Source: Agrobacterium fabrum str. C58
Lineage (GTDB): Bacteria > Pseudomonadota > Alphaproteobacteria > Rhizobiales > Rhizobiaceae
Assembly (NCBI RefSeq): GCF_000092025.1
Contig: NC_003062.2
Location: 804,001-868,000, forward strand
Length of the DNA stretch: 64,000 bases
Direction: 5' to 3'
Shown here: positions 1 to 8,453 of the stretch, in pieces
How the letters are laid out: the number at the start of each line of letters is the position of its first letter
Numbering within the stretch: position 1 is the stretch's first letter
The notes under the pieces: generated by a model
Told to the model about the DNA's origin: nothing
What the model saw: only the letters and a program-made list of their open reading frames with translations
Database searches by the model: none
Translations under genes and position numbers: made by a program

Positions 1-197
1 GCGGTGAACATGGCGGCGATCCGGCCTCGATCCATTTCTGCGAGGATGCGGATCTAGACTACGTGTCGTGCTCACCCTTCCGCGTGCCCATCGCCCGGCT
101 TGCGGCGGCGCAGGCGACGCTCGCTGCAAAGGCAAAGCAGGGGGAAACACCAAGCAACGTCGCCTTCATTCCCGTCAGGGGTTCTGTCGGACGATGA
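1..197 (+). CDS. ppdK: Pyruvate, phosphate dikinase, C-terminal end (cut by window edge)
   Basis: Reading from base 3, 64 codons remain before a TGA at 195-197. The peptide begins [18 protein letters not shown] and continues [20 protein letters not shown]. This matches the end of the PEP/pyruvate-binding TIM barrel of pyruvate, phosphate dikinase, including the catalytic-cysteine region and the conserved [15 protein letters not shown] tail. The enzyme interconverts pyruvate, ATP and Pi with PEP, AMP and PPi in the cytoplasm. Everything upstream lies outside the window. Its last 23 bases overlap the end of the convergent lipoprotein gene. Confidence 0.9.
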   Translation, partial: GEHGGDPASIHFCEDADLDYVSCSPFRVPIARLAAAQATLAAKAKQGETPSNVAFIPVRGSVGR

Positions 198-447
198 TCT
201 GACGCTCGACAACGACCGGCCGGTAGAACATGTCGCGGTTCATCTGCGCCTGCCAGGCGCGGTTGTCGGCGCGGCGGTCCATCTCCAGATCGAGAAGGCA
301 ACCGGCCATCGGGTCCGTGCCGGGGCGGAAACCATAACCCCTGCATGTTGCTTCATCCCGCGCCCGGCGCTCTTCCGGTGTCAGCGTCTGGCAGGCGGTG
401 AGCGCCACGAGGGCGGCAAGCGAACCGAGGACGATGGAAACACGCAT
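175..447 (-). CDS. Small predicted lipoprotein, unknown function
   Basis: A 90-residue protein. It has a short N-terminal hydrophobic stretch (about residues 4-18) ending in the lipobox LTAC, with the lipidated cysteine at residue 19. The mature part is short, polar and Arg/Asp-rich, with two further cysteines (CRGYGF and [11 protein letters not shown]). This resembles the small YecR/DUF-type lipoproteins common in rhizobia, but I cannot name a family. The gene is convergent with ppdK and overlaps its last 23 bases. Its own start follows a GGGAGAAAC ribosome-binding stretch. It is likely anchored to the inner face of the outer membrane or to the periplasmic face of the inner membrane. Confidence 0.7.
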   Translation of the reverse strand: MRVSIVLGSLAALVALTACQTLTPEERRARDEATCRGYGFRPGTDPMAGCLLDLEMDRRADNRAWQAQMNRDMFYRPVVVERQIIVRQNP

Positions 448-613
448 CTTGTTTCTCCCTGATATGACAGCCGTACGGCACTTTTATCGCCGCGATTGAT
501 ACGCCTGTTTGCATTTGGGGAAAAGTCGCGCTGGCGCGGAAAGTTGCCGCCGCGCCTCGCTTCCATGCACAAAGACCTCGGTCACGCTGCAAGCGCCTCT
601 CGCGTGCGAGCCG

Positions 614-946
614 TCACTCAGTGCAGCCGGAAAGCAGCGTTTCCCGGCTGTCGCTCAGAGTGGCACTGTTGCCCTCGGTGCGCAGAACATAGGTGTAATT
701 TCGATCGATCGCCTTGTAGACGGCGCCGGAAGCGGTTCTCTGCTCCGCCATCGGGATCATTTCGTCCATCTGCAAAAGGATTGCAAAACTTTTTCCGTCT
801 GCGCCGTTGACGTAGACCACACGCATCGTTTCATTGTTTGCACAGGCGTAAGACACGGCGTCGACCGTCGTGGAACCGGCCGCTGCTGACGATACATGGG
901 CATTAAGTGCCAGTATGCTCATGATTGTAAAATACAATATTTTCAT
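614..946 (-). CDS. MliC-family C-type lysozyme inhibitor-like periplasmic protein
   Basis: The start is taken at the ATG at 946, because the frame opens further upstream only with a TTG. This gives 110 residues with a signal peptide (KILYFTIMSILALNAHVSSA) and one small beta-rich domain. YACANNETMRVVYVNG near the start and a terminal cysteine (LLSGCTE) fit the MliC fold, where a disulfide closes the domain. Family members bind C-type lysozyme and protect peptidoglycan from it. Base composition is far more AT-rich upstream than in the neighbours. There is no lipobox, so the protein should be soluble in the periplasm. Confidence 0.7.
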   Translation of the reverse strand: MKILYFTIMSILALNAHVSSAAAGSTTVDAVSYACANNETMRVVYVNGADGKSFAILLQMDEMIPMAEQRTASGAVYKAIDRNYTYVLRTEGNSATLSDSRETLLSGCTE

Positions 947-990
947 ATTTTTATTTTCCAAATTTTTGACGTTGTGGAGTTTTATCTTAA

Positions 991-1029
991 ATATAACTGA
1001 AGTATAATTAATCTAATATTCAGTTATAT
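991..1029. repeat. AT-rich inverted repeat upstream of the MliC-like gene
   Basis: Perfect 11-base arms, ATATAACTGAA at 991-1001 and its complement at 1019-1029, are separated by 17 AT-only-like bases. The repeat sits 45 bases upstream of the MliC-like start in an unusually AT-rich 120-base patch. It could be a regulator operator for that gene or the 5' hairpin of a small plus-strand transcript that would end at the terminator at 1101-1138. Confidence 0.5.
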
Positions 1030-1100
1030 TTACTTATTTTGTTTTATATTTTGTCAAAAATGTGGATATTCTGGCGAGAAGCCGGGTGGCGCACGTTATT

Positions 1101-1138
1101 TACGGTGCGCTTCGAAGTGGAGCGCACCGTATCTTTTT
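1101..1138 (+). terminator. Rho-independent terminator facing right with no plus-strand gene before it
   Basis: An 11-bp stem, TACGGTGCGCT at 1101-1111 with its complement at 1121-1131, is followed by TCTTTTT. The T-run is on the plus-strand side, although both neighbouring genes are on the minus strand. On the minus strand the hairpin could still end the symporter transcript, without a proper U-tract. Confidence 0.65.
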
Positions 1139-1151
1139 GACCAGTTCTCCG

Positions 1152-2516
1152 TCAGGCCGTCACGGCCTCACGGTCATCGAGCGTGTCGATATCCTTGGCG
1201 TTGTTATAAACCGCCTCATTGAGAATGCCTTCGCGCTTGGCGACGATGGTGGGCACCAGTGCCTGGCCGGCGACGTTGACCGCCGTGCGGCCCATGTCGA
1301 GGATCGGATCGATTGCGAGCAGCAGGCCGACACCTTCAAGCGGCAGGCCGAGCGTGGAAAGCGTCAACGTCAGCATCACAACCGCGCCTGTAAGGCCCGC
1401 CGTTGCGGCGGAACCGAGCACGGACACGAAGACGATCAGCACATATTCCTGAATGCCGAGCGGCACCTGGAAGAACTGCGCGATGAAGATCGCCGAGATT
1501 GCCGGATAGATCGCGGCGCAGCCATCCATCTTGGTGGTAGCGCCGAGCGGCACGGAGAAGGCGGCATATTCGCGCGGCACGCCAAGGCTCTTTTCCGTCA
1601 CGGTTTCGGTGACGGGCAGCGTGCCGATGGAGGAGCGCGACACGAAGGCCAGCTGGATGGCCGGCCATGCGCCCGCAAAGAACCGCGAAGGCTTCAGACC
1701 ATGGGCGAGAAGCAGCGCCGGATAGACGACGAAGAGCACGAGCGCGAGACCGATATAAACGGCCGCCGCATACCAGCCGAGCTGCGACAGCGTCGTCCAG
1801 CCATATTGGTCAACCGCGCGGCCGAGCAGGCCGATGGTGCCGATGGGGGTGAGGCGGATGACCCACCACAGGATTTTACGCACGATGGCGAGCAGCGACT
1901 GGTTGAAGGCGAGGAAGGGTTCCGCCGCCTTGCCGGCTTTGAGGGCTGCGACACCAAAAGCAATGGAAACCACGAGCAGCTGCAGCACGTTGAAGTTCAG
2001 CGAGGTGCTGCCGGCGCCGTTGGTGATTTTGGTAGACGCCTCAAGGCCGAAGACGTTGGCCGGAACGAGACCCTTCAGGAAATCCAGCCAGGAGCCGGTG
2101 GAAGAAGGGGCCGCCGCTGCCGTGTTGGCAATTGCCGTGTTGACGCCCGGCTGAATGACGAGGCCGAGCACGATGCCGATGACCACGGCGATCAGGGCGG
2201 TGATGGCGAACCACAGAAGCGTCTGCCAGACGAGCTTTGCCGCATTGGAAAGATTCTTGAGATTGGCGATGGAAGCGACGATAGCCGTAAAGATCAGCGG
2301 CGGTACGAGCGCGCGCAAAAGCTGCACGAAAATGCTGCCGATGGTCTGCAGCGTGACCGAAAGCCAGTTCGGATTGCCGGCTGCATCGGGGCCGATGTTG
2401 CGGGCAACAAGGCCGAGCAGCAGGCCGATGACCATGGCAATCAGAACCTGAAAGCCGAAATTGCGATAAAAGGGTTTCGACCCGGAGGAGCCGGCGGACG
2501 TCGTTGCCTGTGACAT
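1152..2516 (-). CDS. Dicarboxylate/amino acid:cation symporter (DAACS family)
   Basis: A 454-residue polytopic membrane protein, starting at MSQATTSAG (ATG at 2516). The open frame runs further upstream, but the extension is Arg/Pro-rich and unlike a membrane protein. Family signatures are in order: the serine-rich re-entrant loop SRSSIGTLPVT near residue 292, KMDGCAAIYP near 327, and the DMGRTAVNVAGQ cation/substrate motif near 407. Members couple uptake of C4-dicarboxylates, glutamate/aspartate, serine or cystine to Na+ or H+. The GCA in place of the usual GTA after KMDG is reminiscent of cystine-type members, so the substrate is left open. It appears to be a single-gene unit. Confidence 0.85.
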   Translation of the reverse strand: MSQATTSAGSSGSKPFYRNFGFQVLIAMVIGLLLGLVARNIGPDAAGNPNWLSVTLQTIGSIFVQLLRALVPPLIFTAIVASIANLKNLSNAAKLVWQTLLWFAITALIAVVIGIVLGLVIQPGVNTAIANTAAAAPSSTGSWLDFLKGLVPANVFGLEASTKITNGAGSTSLNFNVLQLLVVSIAFGVAALKAGKAAEPFLAFNQSLLAIVRKILWWVIRLTPIGTIGLLGRAVDQYGWTTLSQLGWYAAAVYIGLALVLFVVYPALLLAHGLKPSRFFAGAWPAIQLAFVSRSSIGTLPVTETVTEKSLGVPREYAAFSVPLGATTKMDGCAAIYPAISAIFIAQFFQVPLGIQEYVLIVFVSVLGSAATAGLTGAVVMLTLTLSTLGLPLEGVGLLLAIDPILDMGRTAVNVAGQALVPTIVAKREGILNEAVYNNAKDIDTLDDREAVTA

Positions 2517-2778
2517 GATCTGTCTCTTTATTGTGCAAGAAAACGAGAATGTTGCACTTTTTACACGCATTCTCGAGGGAGGTCGCCGAGGATACGCCGA
2601 TTTCCTCAGCAATTAAGGGATGGACTTGCGTATTTGTTGCATTGTCGGGTAATTATTCTCTTAATCGGCAGGAATGCGGAAAAATATTCTCGTTTCTTGT
2701 TGCCGTAGCCTGTCCGTCGGTCGGGGCAATATCGGAAGCCCGGAGAGCATCTGCATTTGGCAGGAGCGTTGCGTACCG
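2517..2778. other. Intergenic leader of the symporter gene
   Basis: This stretch separates the symporter start from the repeat-bearing segment that follows. It should hold the symporter promoter on the minus strand. I see no convincing gene, strong palindrome or terminator in it. Confidence 0.4.
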
Positions 2779-3103
2779 CGGACCATGTCCACTACGGTCC
2801 GGTTTAAGTTTCTGGACAAGGCACAAGACTCTCATTCGAATAGGCTTTCCGGATTTTCGCCTTAACCGGAGACCAAAGAAGAGCGGCGTCGTTCGATGGG
2901 AAGGAAAGTCATGCCAATTGCGCCGACGTCATCCTCGGGCCTGTCCCGAGGATCTGCCAACGTATTGTTTTTATTCGACGTGGTTAGATCCTCGGCCCAA
3001 GGCCGAGGATGACGTTGAGTGAATGTTCACCCTTTATCACCGACTTCAAGGGGACTGCATTCTGCCTCGAAATTTAAACCGGACAGCAGCGGATCATGTC
3101 CGG
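2779..3103. repeat. Possible MITE-like element with imperfect terminal inverted repeats
   Basis: The left end (GTCCGGTTTAAGTTTC at 2798-2813) reappears inverted at the right (complement at about 3068-3084), with weaker similarity extending outward to about 33 bases per arm. The two arms bracket about 260 bases that include the double-hairpin repeat at 2924-3017. No ORF of note and no clear target-site duplication is visible. Whether this is a single mobile unit or a chance nesting of two repeats is unknown. Confidence 0.35.
2924..3017. repeat. Rhizobial intergenic double-hairpin palindromic repeat
   Basis: Two hairpins occur in tandem. The first is ATCCTCGGG at 2931-2939 pairing with 2945-2953. 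The second is ATCCTCGGCC at 2988-2997 pairing with 3001-3010. They are joined by an AT-rich linker, and the outer sequences CGACGTC and GACGTTG also pair. The arrangement is typical of the short palindromic elements (RIME-like) scattered between genes in Agrobacterium and Rhizobium. Only one copy of this particular type is in the window. Confidence 0.7.
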
Positions 3104-3276
3104 CATGACGGAAGAGAGGTCTTCGGAGGTTGTGAGCACGCTTTACCCGCAGATCAAACCCCTCTTTTGTTTTCCTCGCCGCAAATCCGGTCTATGACAT
3201 CATATGCAGGTGATTCCCTGCCAGAATTCGGGTGCAACGCTTTCAAGCCAATGCGATCTAACGGATATCCGCTTCC

Positions 3277-4197
3277 ATGACTGTGCGTTTCGTCCGGCCT
3301 TTTTCGGTGGCAGCCTATCTTTCCCGCTATCTCGGTCTTGCGGCGCTGGCGCTTTTTCTTGTCGCCGCCGGCATCCATCGCTTCGGGCCGTTGACGACGC
3401 CGGATCTTGTCGGGCTGCTCATCATTGCCGCCGGCATTGCTCTCGTGGCCGTGCTTCTGGCGCTGATCGGCCTGGAGCGGCTGTGGACCACGGGCGCGCG
3501 CGGCGGGCTTTCGGCGCTGGCCGCGCTGCTTCTCTCCGCCCTGCCACTCGGCGTCGTTGGTTATGGTGCCTTTCTTTATTGGCAGCAGCCGAAGATTTAC
3601 GACATTTCCACTGATCTGACCGACGTGCCGGAATGGCTGGCCACACCCGCCGCCAACCAGCAATGGCTGGTGCGGCCGGTGGCCGTGACGAAAGCCGACC
3701 GCGATGCGCAGATGGAGGCTTATGCGAGCCTAGCCGGCCGTCGTTATGAAGGTGCAATCGACCGTATCTATGCCGCCGCCAAAAAAATGGCCGCAGCCCA
3801 GTCCATCCGCATTATCCATACGAAGGGTGTGATCGGCGCGGAAGATGCCCCCTCCGTCGGCGTGCCGCCGCAGGACAGGACGCAGCCCACGGAAGATGCG
3901 CCGGTGGAAGACCTGCCCTCCATCGTGCCCGTGCCCATGGCCCGCCCGGCAGAAGCGCCGCAGCCCACCTTCTTTAATGGCAGTGGCGTGGTGCTGATGC
4001 AGGGCGAAACCCGCACCCGCGTCTGGGGCCTGCGTTTCGATATCCTCATCCGGCTCAAGGAAGAGGCGGAAACCACCATCGTCGACGTGCGTGTGGCCTC
4101 CCGCTACGGCCCGCATGATCTCGGCATGGGTGCGGTGATTGCCGAGGCTTATCTCGATGCGCTGGATGCGGAAATGCAAGGGTTGAACGACAATTGA
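3277..4197 (+). CDS. DUF1499 domain membrane protein
   Basis: A 306-residue protein. Three hydrophobic segments (about residues 18-34, 44-64 and 76-106) lead into a C-terminal soluble domain that begins near YDISTDLTDVPEW. That phrase, and later GVVLMQGETRTRVWGLRFDILIR with its beta-rich ending, are characteristic of DUF1499 proteins of alphaproteobacteria, whose function is not established. A Pro-rich low-complexity linker at about residues 195-230 splits the domain. The soluble part probably lies on the periplasmic side. The gene stands alone; the next gene is convergent. Confidence 0.75.
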   Translation: MTVRFVRPFSVAAYLSRYLGLAALALFLVAAGIHRFGPLTTPDLVGLLIIAAGIALVAVLLALIGLERLWTTGARGGLSALAALLLSALPLGVVGYGAFLYWQQPKIYDISTDLTDVPEWLATPAANQQWLVRPVAVTKADRDAQMEAYASLAGRRYEGAIDRIYAAAKKMAAAQSIRIIHTKGVIGAEDAPSVGVPPQDRTQPTEDAPVEDLPSIVPVPMARPAEAPQPTFFNGSGVVLMQGETRTRVWGLRFDILIRLKEEAETTIVDVRVASRYGPHDLGMGAVIAEAYLDALDAEMQGLNDN

Positions 4198-4268
4198 GTT
4201 CGTGACGCCGAAAGCTTGGCTGCCGCTAAGCTTCGGCAAGATTGGGGCTTTGCATCGCCTCTGTTTCT

Positions 4269-4289
4269 TCTCCCCGCCCGGGAGAAGAA
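4269..4289. terminator. Hairpin between convergent genes, probable bidirectional terminator
   Basis: CTTCTCCC and GGGAGAAG pair around a CCGCC loop in the 178-base gap between the DUF1499 gene and the MBL-fold gene. It is flanked by T-rich sequence on the left and an A-rich stretch on the right. A second, weaker hairpin (GCCGAAAGCTT with AAGCTTCGGC) lies just before it. Confidence 0.4.
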
Positions 4290-4375
4290 CAGGCGGTATC
4301 CGCTCATTCCGTCAAACGGCGCAGCAAAGAGATGAGGCGGTCGATCCTCGAAGATGTCTCGCGCCAAAACCCTCG

Positions 4376-5284
4376 TCAGACCGGAAAATACTCGCCCAGC
4401 AGCGAAGGCGCGCCGTCTGTGCGCACTTGGCCCTTTTCGATCAGATCCTCGATATGCGCCAGCACGGAAAGGGCGGCCGCGCCGTGCAGGCGCTTGTCGG
4501 TGCTGGCATAGATCACCTTCACCATATCGGCGATCCGCCTGTTGCCGTCGCGGATACGCTTCAGAACCGCTTTTTCCCGCATGCGGCGGTGGGCGCGAAG
4601 CCCGCGCATGAAGGCGGCGGGGTCGGTGACCGGTCCGCCATGGCCGGGCAGAAACAGCCGGTCGTCGCGGGCGAGCAGCCGCTCCAGCGAGGCCATGTAG
4701 TCGCTCATCGCGCCATCAGGCGGTGCGACGATGGTGGTGGCCCAGGCCATGACGTGATCGGCGGAAAAGACGATGCCGCTGCCCTCAAGCGCAAAGGCGG
4801 CGTGATTGGCGGTGTGGCCCGGCGTATGCAGCGCGGTCAGCCTCCAGCCGTCGCCGGAAAGGCTCTGCCCGTCGCCAAGCGTAATGTCCGGCGCGAAAGC
4901 CGTATCGGAACTTTCGGCAAAGGGATTGGTTTCGCCCACATGCAGCGGCCGGGCAGCGCGATGCGGACCTTCCGCCACCGTCAGCGCCCCGGTCGCCTGT
5001 GCCAGCCGGCTGGCCAGCGGCGAATGATCGCGATGGGTGTGGCTGACGAAGATATGGGTCACCTCGCGCCCATCAAGTGCCGCCATCAAAGCCTGAAAAT
5101 GCGCCTCATCCTCCGGACCCGGATCGATGACGGCAACGGAGCGGTCACCGACGATATAGGAATTCGTGCCATGGAAGGTGAAGGCGGAAGGATTGTTGAC
5201 GGTGAGGCGCTGGATGAGCGGGGCGACAGGAACCGCCTCGCCATAGGCCGGCTTGAAATCGAGATCGAATGCCGGGTCCGCCAT
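4376..5284 (-). CDS. MBL-fold metallo-hydrolase (beta-lactamase-like)
   Basis: 302 residues. The start at 5284 is chosen because AGGAGG lies five bases upstream; the longer open frame adds 24 residues without a better site. The metallo-beta-lactamase fold is clear: HTHRDH at residues 82-87 (two metal ligands plus the Asp/His pair), then LHTPGHT, FSADHV and LFLPGHGG supplying the remaining ligands. A C-terminal helical extension (GLRAHRRMREKAVLKRI) is typical of the LACTB2-like branch. The enzyme is probably a cytoplasmic hydrolase of thioesters or small phosphodiesters; the substrate cannot be told. No operon partner. Confidence 0.8.
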   Translation of the reverse strand: MADPAFDLDFKPAYGEAVPVAPLIQRLTVNNPSAFTFHGTNSYIVGDRSVAVIDPGPEDEAHFQALMAALDGREVTHIFVSHTHRDHSPLASRLAQATGALTVAEGPHRAARPLHVGETNPFAESSDTAFAPDITLGDGQSLSGDGWRLTALHTPGHTANHAAFALEGSGIVFSADHVMAWATTIVAPPDGAMSDYMASLERLLARDDRLFLPGHGGPVTDPAAFMRGLRAHRRMREKAVLKRIRDGNRRIADMVKVIYASTDKRLHGAAALSVLAHIEDLIEKGQVRTDGAPSLLGEYFPV

Positions 5285-5487
5285 CGAGACCTCCTGAATG
5301 AATGCCATGCCGAAAATGCCGGCGGCACCCGCCGCACAATCGCCAAGCCCTATCATGCCGCCTGCGGCCCGGCACCCAAAAAGCTTGGGTTTTGTGAAAA
5401 AATTGGTCGCCGGGTCATTGCCGCGCCGGGCAGGCTTTGCTAATCAGGCGCGGTTCAGGCAGCGGCGTTTCGCTCTCGCTGCCCTGT

Positions 5488-5562
5488 TGGGGCGTCGCCA
5501 AGCGGTAAGGCACCGGTTTTTGGTACCGGCATTCCCAGGTTCGAATCCTGGCGCCCCAGCCA
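5488..5562 (+). tRNA. tRNA-Gln (anticodon TTG)
   Basis: The acceptor stem TGGGGCG (5488-5494) pairs with CGCCCCA (5552-5558), the discriminator base is G and CCA is encoded at 5560-5562. The anticodon stem CCGGT/ACCGG holds the loop TTTTGGT with anticodon TTG. The T-arm contains GGTTCGAATCC. All elements of a 75-base tRNA including CCA are present. Confidence 0.95.
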
Positions 5563-5574
5563 TCACTTCCAAAG

Positions 5575-5886
5575 TCAGAACAGTGTCCGCAGGTCCCGGC
5601 GACCGTCGTTCACACGAACGATTTCCACGCAACGTATTTCGTCGTCATCCGTATCCGGCACGGTTTCGTAGAGAATGACGTAAGGTGCTTCGACGAGCAT
5701 GCGGGCAGACGGAAAAATTTCCGGATGGCGTTCGCCAAGATGGGGATGGTCGATCAGGCTCTCCGCTTTGGCGCGGAAACGGGCAAAATACCGCTCCGCA
5801 GCCAAAGGCTGTGACTTGCCGATATCGACATAGATTTTCTTCACGTCGCTGCGTGCGCGGGGCGTCCAGACAAGCTTAGTGGTCAC
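5575..5886 (-). CDS. parE: ParE/RelE-superfamily toxin
   Basis: A 103-residue basic protein beginning MTTKLVWTPRARSDVKKIYVDI, then ERYFARFRAKAESLIDHPHLGERHPE and a C-terminal RVNDGRRD. This is the helical hairpin plus four-stranded sheet of ParE-type toxins, and the terminal arginine-rich strand with R near the end is characteristic. ParE toxins poison DNA gyrase; RelE relatives cleave mRNA on the ribosome, and sequence reading alone cannot exclude that. Its start codon lies inside the upstream antitoxin gene (11-base overlap), so the two are translationally coupled. It lies 12 bases from tRNA-Gln. Confidence 0.85.
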   Translation of the reverse strand: MTTKLVWTPRARSDVKKIYVDIGKSQPLAAERYFARFRAKAESLIDHPHLGERHPEIFPSARMLVEAPYVILYETVPDTDDDEIRCVEIVRVNDGRRDLRTLF

Positions 5887-6157
5887 GATTCTTCAACGAA
5901 GCAAGTTCCGCCCGCGCTTCATTGAGCGTTTCGTCAAAATCCACTTCGGTTGAATTGCCACTGGCTTTGCCCTCACTCCATAATGCGCGCAGCTTGGTGA
6001 TGTCGTTGCGTCGCTGAACCCATTTTGCCGACCAGTCCCGCATTGCTTCGCGGATGACTTCGCTGCTGCTGGCGTAAGCGCCGCTTTCCACGGCATCCCG
6101 CAATATTTCGGCGTGCTGCGGCGTCATCGAAACGCTGATCTTCTCCACATTGGCCAT
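5876..6157 (-). CDS. parD: ParD-family antitoxin (ribbon-helix-helix)
   Basis: 93 residues. The N-terminal ISVSMTPQHAEILRDAVE strand and AYASSSEVIREAMRDW helix form a ribbon-helix-helix DNA-binding fold; the acidic C-terminal tail would wrap the toxin. Antitoxin first, toxin second with an 11-base overlap is the normal ParDE order. A 17-base near-palindrome 22 bases upstream (6179-6195) is the likely autoregulatory operator. The ribosome binding site AAGGAG precedes the ATG by six bases. Confidence 0.88.
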   Translation of the reverse strand: MANVEKISVSMTPQHAEILRDAVESGAYASSSEVIREAMRDWSAKWVQRRNDITKLRALWSEGKASGNSTEVDFDETLNEARAELASLKNRDH

Positions 6158-6178
6158 CTATGATCTCCTTCGCAGTTG

Positions 6179-6195
6179 GTAGCAATTATTACTAC
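6179..6195. promoter_or_regulatory. Probable ParD autoregulatory operator
   Basis: GTAGCAATTATTACTAC is a 17-base inverted repeat with one mismatched pair, 22 bases upstream of the antitoxin start and overlapping the AT-rich region expected for its promoter. Autorepression by ParD or the ParDE complex at such a site is the family rule; binding here is inferred. Confidence 0.5.
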
Positions 6196-6291
6196 TAGCT
6201 GGATTGCGATTCCATCATTTTCGGCGCCTGCAGGGACCGTGCGACTGTAAATGGAACCGGATGCGTTGGATATTAAGAAGTCGCCTCCAAC

Positions 6292-6323
6292 AAAAACGCC
6301 GCGCATCCAGAGACACGCGGCGT
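6292..6323 (-). terminator. Rho-independent terminator of the malate:quinone oxidoreductase gene
   Basis: Read on the minus strand, ACGCCGCG pairs with CGCGGCGT around a 12-base loop and is followed directly by a run of T (plus-strand AAAAA at 6292-6296). It lies 27 bases after the stop codon of the oxidoreductase. Confidence 0.75.
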
Positions 6324-6349
6324 CCAATCTTAAATTTCGCAGCTAAACC

Positions 6350-8065
6350 TTAAAGCGCGATATCCGGCACCTTCTTCACCGGCGCACCCGCAGGCGCCGC
6401 GCCGGCACCCTTCAGCGCCTCGAGATCGATCTGCGGCGGCGTCGGCAGTTGCAGGTGTTCAGCGGTGTAAGCCCACTCCTCACGCACCTTTTCCGGGTCG
6501 TCATTGAGCTTGGTGCCGTAGCTCGGCACGATCTGGCGCAGTTTCGCCTGCCATTCCGGCGTTGCCACCTTGTCCTTGAAGACCTTTTCCAGAACGCTGA
6601 GCATGATCGGTGCTGCGGTCGAGGCACCCGGCGAAGCGCCGAGCAGGCCGGCGATGCTGCCGTCCTTGGCAGCGACGACTTCGGTGCCGAGCCGCAGCAC
6701 GCCGCCCTTTTCCTCGTCGCGCTTGATGATCTGCACGCGCTGGCCGGCCTGCCACAGGCGCCATTCGCCCTGCTTGGCATTGGGGAAATATTCCTTCAGC
6801 GCGGCAAAACGGTCGTCATCCGACATCATCAGCTGGCCCGCGAGATATTCCACCAGCGGATATTCATCGATGCCCACCCGCACCATCGGCCAGGCATTGC
6901 TGGTCGTGACGGAGGAGACGAGATCGAAATAGGAGCCTTCCTTCAGGAACTTGGTGGAGAAGGTGGCGAAAGGCCCAAACAGGATGACACGCTTGCCGCC
7001 CAGCACGCGGGTATCGAGATGCGGCACCGACATGGGCGGCGAGCCGACAGAGGCCTTGCCGTAGGCCTTGGCGAGATGCTGCATCGTCACGTCGGGGTTC
7101 TCGTTGATGAGGAACGAGCCGCCCACGGGGAAACCGGCATAGTCATCGGCCTCGGGAACGCCGGACATCTGCAAAAGATGCAGCGCACCGCCGCCGGCGC
7201 CGATGAACACGAATTTCGCGTCCACCACCTGTTCGGCATCGGTCTTGGTGTTGGTATAGGTCACGCGCCAGCTGCCATCGGCATTGCGTTGGATGTCGGA
7301 AACCTCGCTATTGACCTGCAGGTCGAAATTCTGGTCGCTCTGCAGATGCGATACGAATTGGCGGGTAATTTCGCCAAATTCCATGTCCGTGCCGAGCGGC
7401 GACCAGGTCGCGCCGAGCTTCTGGGAAGGATCACGGCCCTCCATCATCAGCGGCACCCACTTCTTGATCTGTTCCGGATCGGTGGAGAATTCCATGCCGG
7501 CGAAAAGTGGGCTGGCCTTCAGTGCCTGATAACGCTTTTCCAGATAGGCGACGTTCTCGTCACCCCAGACGAAGCTCATATGCGGTGTGTGGTTGATGAA
7601 GGAGCGCGGGTTCTTCAAAACGCCGTTGCGCACCTGCCATGCCCAGAACTGCCGGGAAATCTGGAAGGATTCGTTGATGTTGACGGCTTGCGTGATCTTG
7701 ATGTTGCCGTTGTCGTCTTCCGGCGTGTAATTCAGTTCGGCAAGCGCGGAGTGACCGGTGCCGGCATTGTTCCAGCCGTTGGAGCTTTCAAGCGCCACGC
7801 CATCCAGCCGCTCCAGCATCTGCATCGACCAGGTGGGCTCCAGTTCGCGAAGCCACACACCGAGCGTCGCGCTCATGATGCCGCCGCCGATGAGGAGCAC
7901 ATCGACCTTCTTGGCAGCCATATTGGCGAGAAGCGGTGCAGAGGGCAGTGCCGCTGCGGCAATTCCGGCGAGCGCGCCGCCCAGAACCTGTCGGCGGTTC
8001 AGCGGAAATGCATGGGAGAGATCAGTGAGCTGGGATTTGTCTTGATCGATGGGAGTCACGGCCAT
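6350..8065 (-). CDS. mqo: Malate:quinone oxidoreductase with apparent Tat signal
   Basis: 571 residues from MAVTPIDQ. Mqo oxidises malate to oxaloacetate and passes electrons to the quinone pool. After the signal-like region come the FAD-binding [13 protein letters not shown] (residues 57-69), [19 protein letters not shown], and blocks typical of the family such as HLAKAYGKA and LGASPGAS. The N-terminus carries [20 protein letters not shown], with arginines 24-25 in a Tat-like n-region followed by a hydrophobic core. Most Mqo proteins are described as cytoplasmic-face peripheral enzymes, so this is unusual. The gene stands alone and ends in a strong terminator. Confidence 0.9.
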   Translation of the reverse strand: MAVTPIDQDKSQLTDLSHAFPLNRRQVLGGALAGIAAAALPSAPLLANMAAKKVDVLLIGGGIMSATLGVWLRELEPTWSMQMLERLDGVALESSNGWNNAGTGHSALAELNYTPEDDNGNIKITQAVNINESFQISRQFWAWQVRNGVLKNPRSFINHTPHMSFVWGDENVAYLEKRYQALKASPLFAGMEFSTDPEQIKKWVPLMMEGRDPSQKLGATWSPLGTDMEFGEITRQFVSHLQSDQNFDLQVNSEVSDIQRNADGSWRVTYTNTKTDAEQVVDAKFVFIGAGGGALHLLQMSGVPEADDYAGFPVGGSFLINENPDVTMQHLAKAYGKASVGSPPMSVPHLDTRVLGGKRVILFGPFATFSTKFLKEGSYFDLVSSVTTSNAWPMVRVGIDEYPLVEYLAGQLMMSDDDRFAALKEYFPNAKQGEWRLWQAGQRVQIIKRDEEKGGVLRLGTEVVAAKDGSIAGLLGASPGASTAAPIMLSVLEKVFKDKVATPEWQAKLRQIVPSYGTKLNDDPEKVREEWAYTAEHLQLPTPPQIDLEALKGAGAAPAGAPVKKVPDIAL

Positions 8066-8400
8066 ACCTGATTCTTGTTTTGTGTTAAAAACACTCCTCC
8101 CGATCGCTCCGTTATAGCAAAGCGCATGGCGGCACAACCCGGGCCCATTTACTCCAGTTCAAGCGTTTTTGCGGGAATTTGACCGGGACATATGGTCGCT
8201 GGGGCGAATTTTGGCCGTTTGCGAATTGTCATTTTCAGCACGGTGAAGATTAGGCGATGCTTTCAAACGGTTGAAAGAGTTCTATCGGCCGGATATGGCG
8301 AAAAGCGCGCCCGGCCGTATTTTGCCGGCCAGGATGGGTGGCGCGGCGCTACTGCGTGCCGATTTATTTCCGAAAAAATGACGATAATCCCGGAAAAGTG
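8066..8400. other. Intergenic region upstream of mqo
   Basis: This stretch should contain the mqo promoter on the minus strand close to 8070-8130. I see no gene, no strong palindrome and no repeat element in the remainder. Confidence 0.4.
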
Positions 8401-8401
8401 A

Positions 8402-8427
8402 AAGGCCCGCCGTTTCGGGCGGGCCTT
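8402..8427 (-). terminator. Terminator after the small lipoprotein gene
   Basis: AAGGCCCGCC and GGCGGGCCTT enclose a short loop, 27 bases after the stop of the lipoprotein gene. On the minus strand it is followed by TTTCACTTTT. Confidence 0.7.
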
Positions 8428-8453
8428 GTTGTGTTCGGTCTGGAGCCGACAGC

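Noticed and set aside
1062..2513. Long plus-strand open frame opposite the symporter gene
   Set aside because: It is the antisense of a high-GC membrane protein gene; its product is rich in Arg/Gly/His with no recognisable domain or start signal.
6449..8071. Plus-strand frame of about 540 codons opposite mqo
   Set aside because: Shadow of the mqo gene; high-GC codon bias on the other strand suppresses stops. No domain is present.
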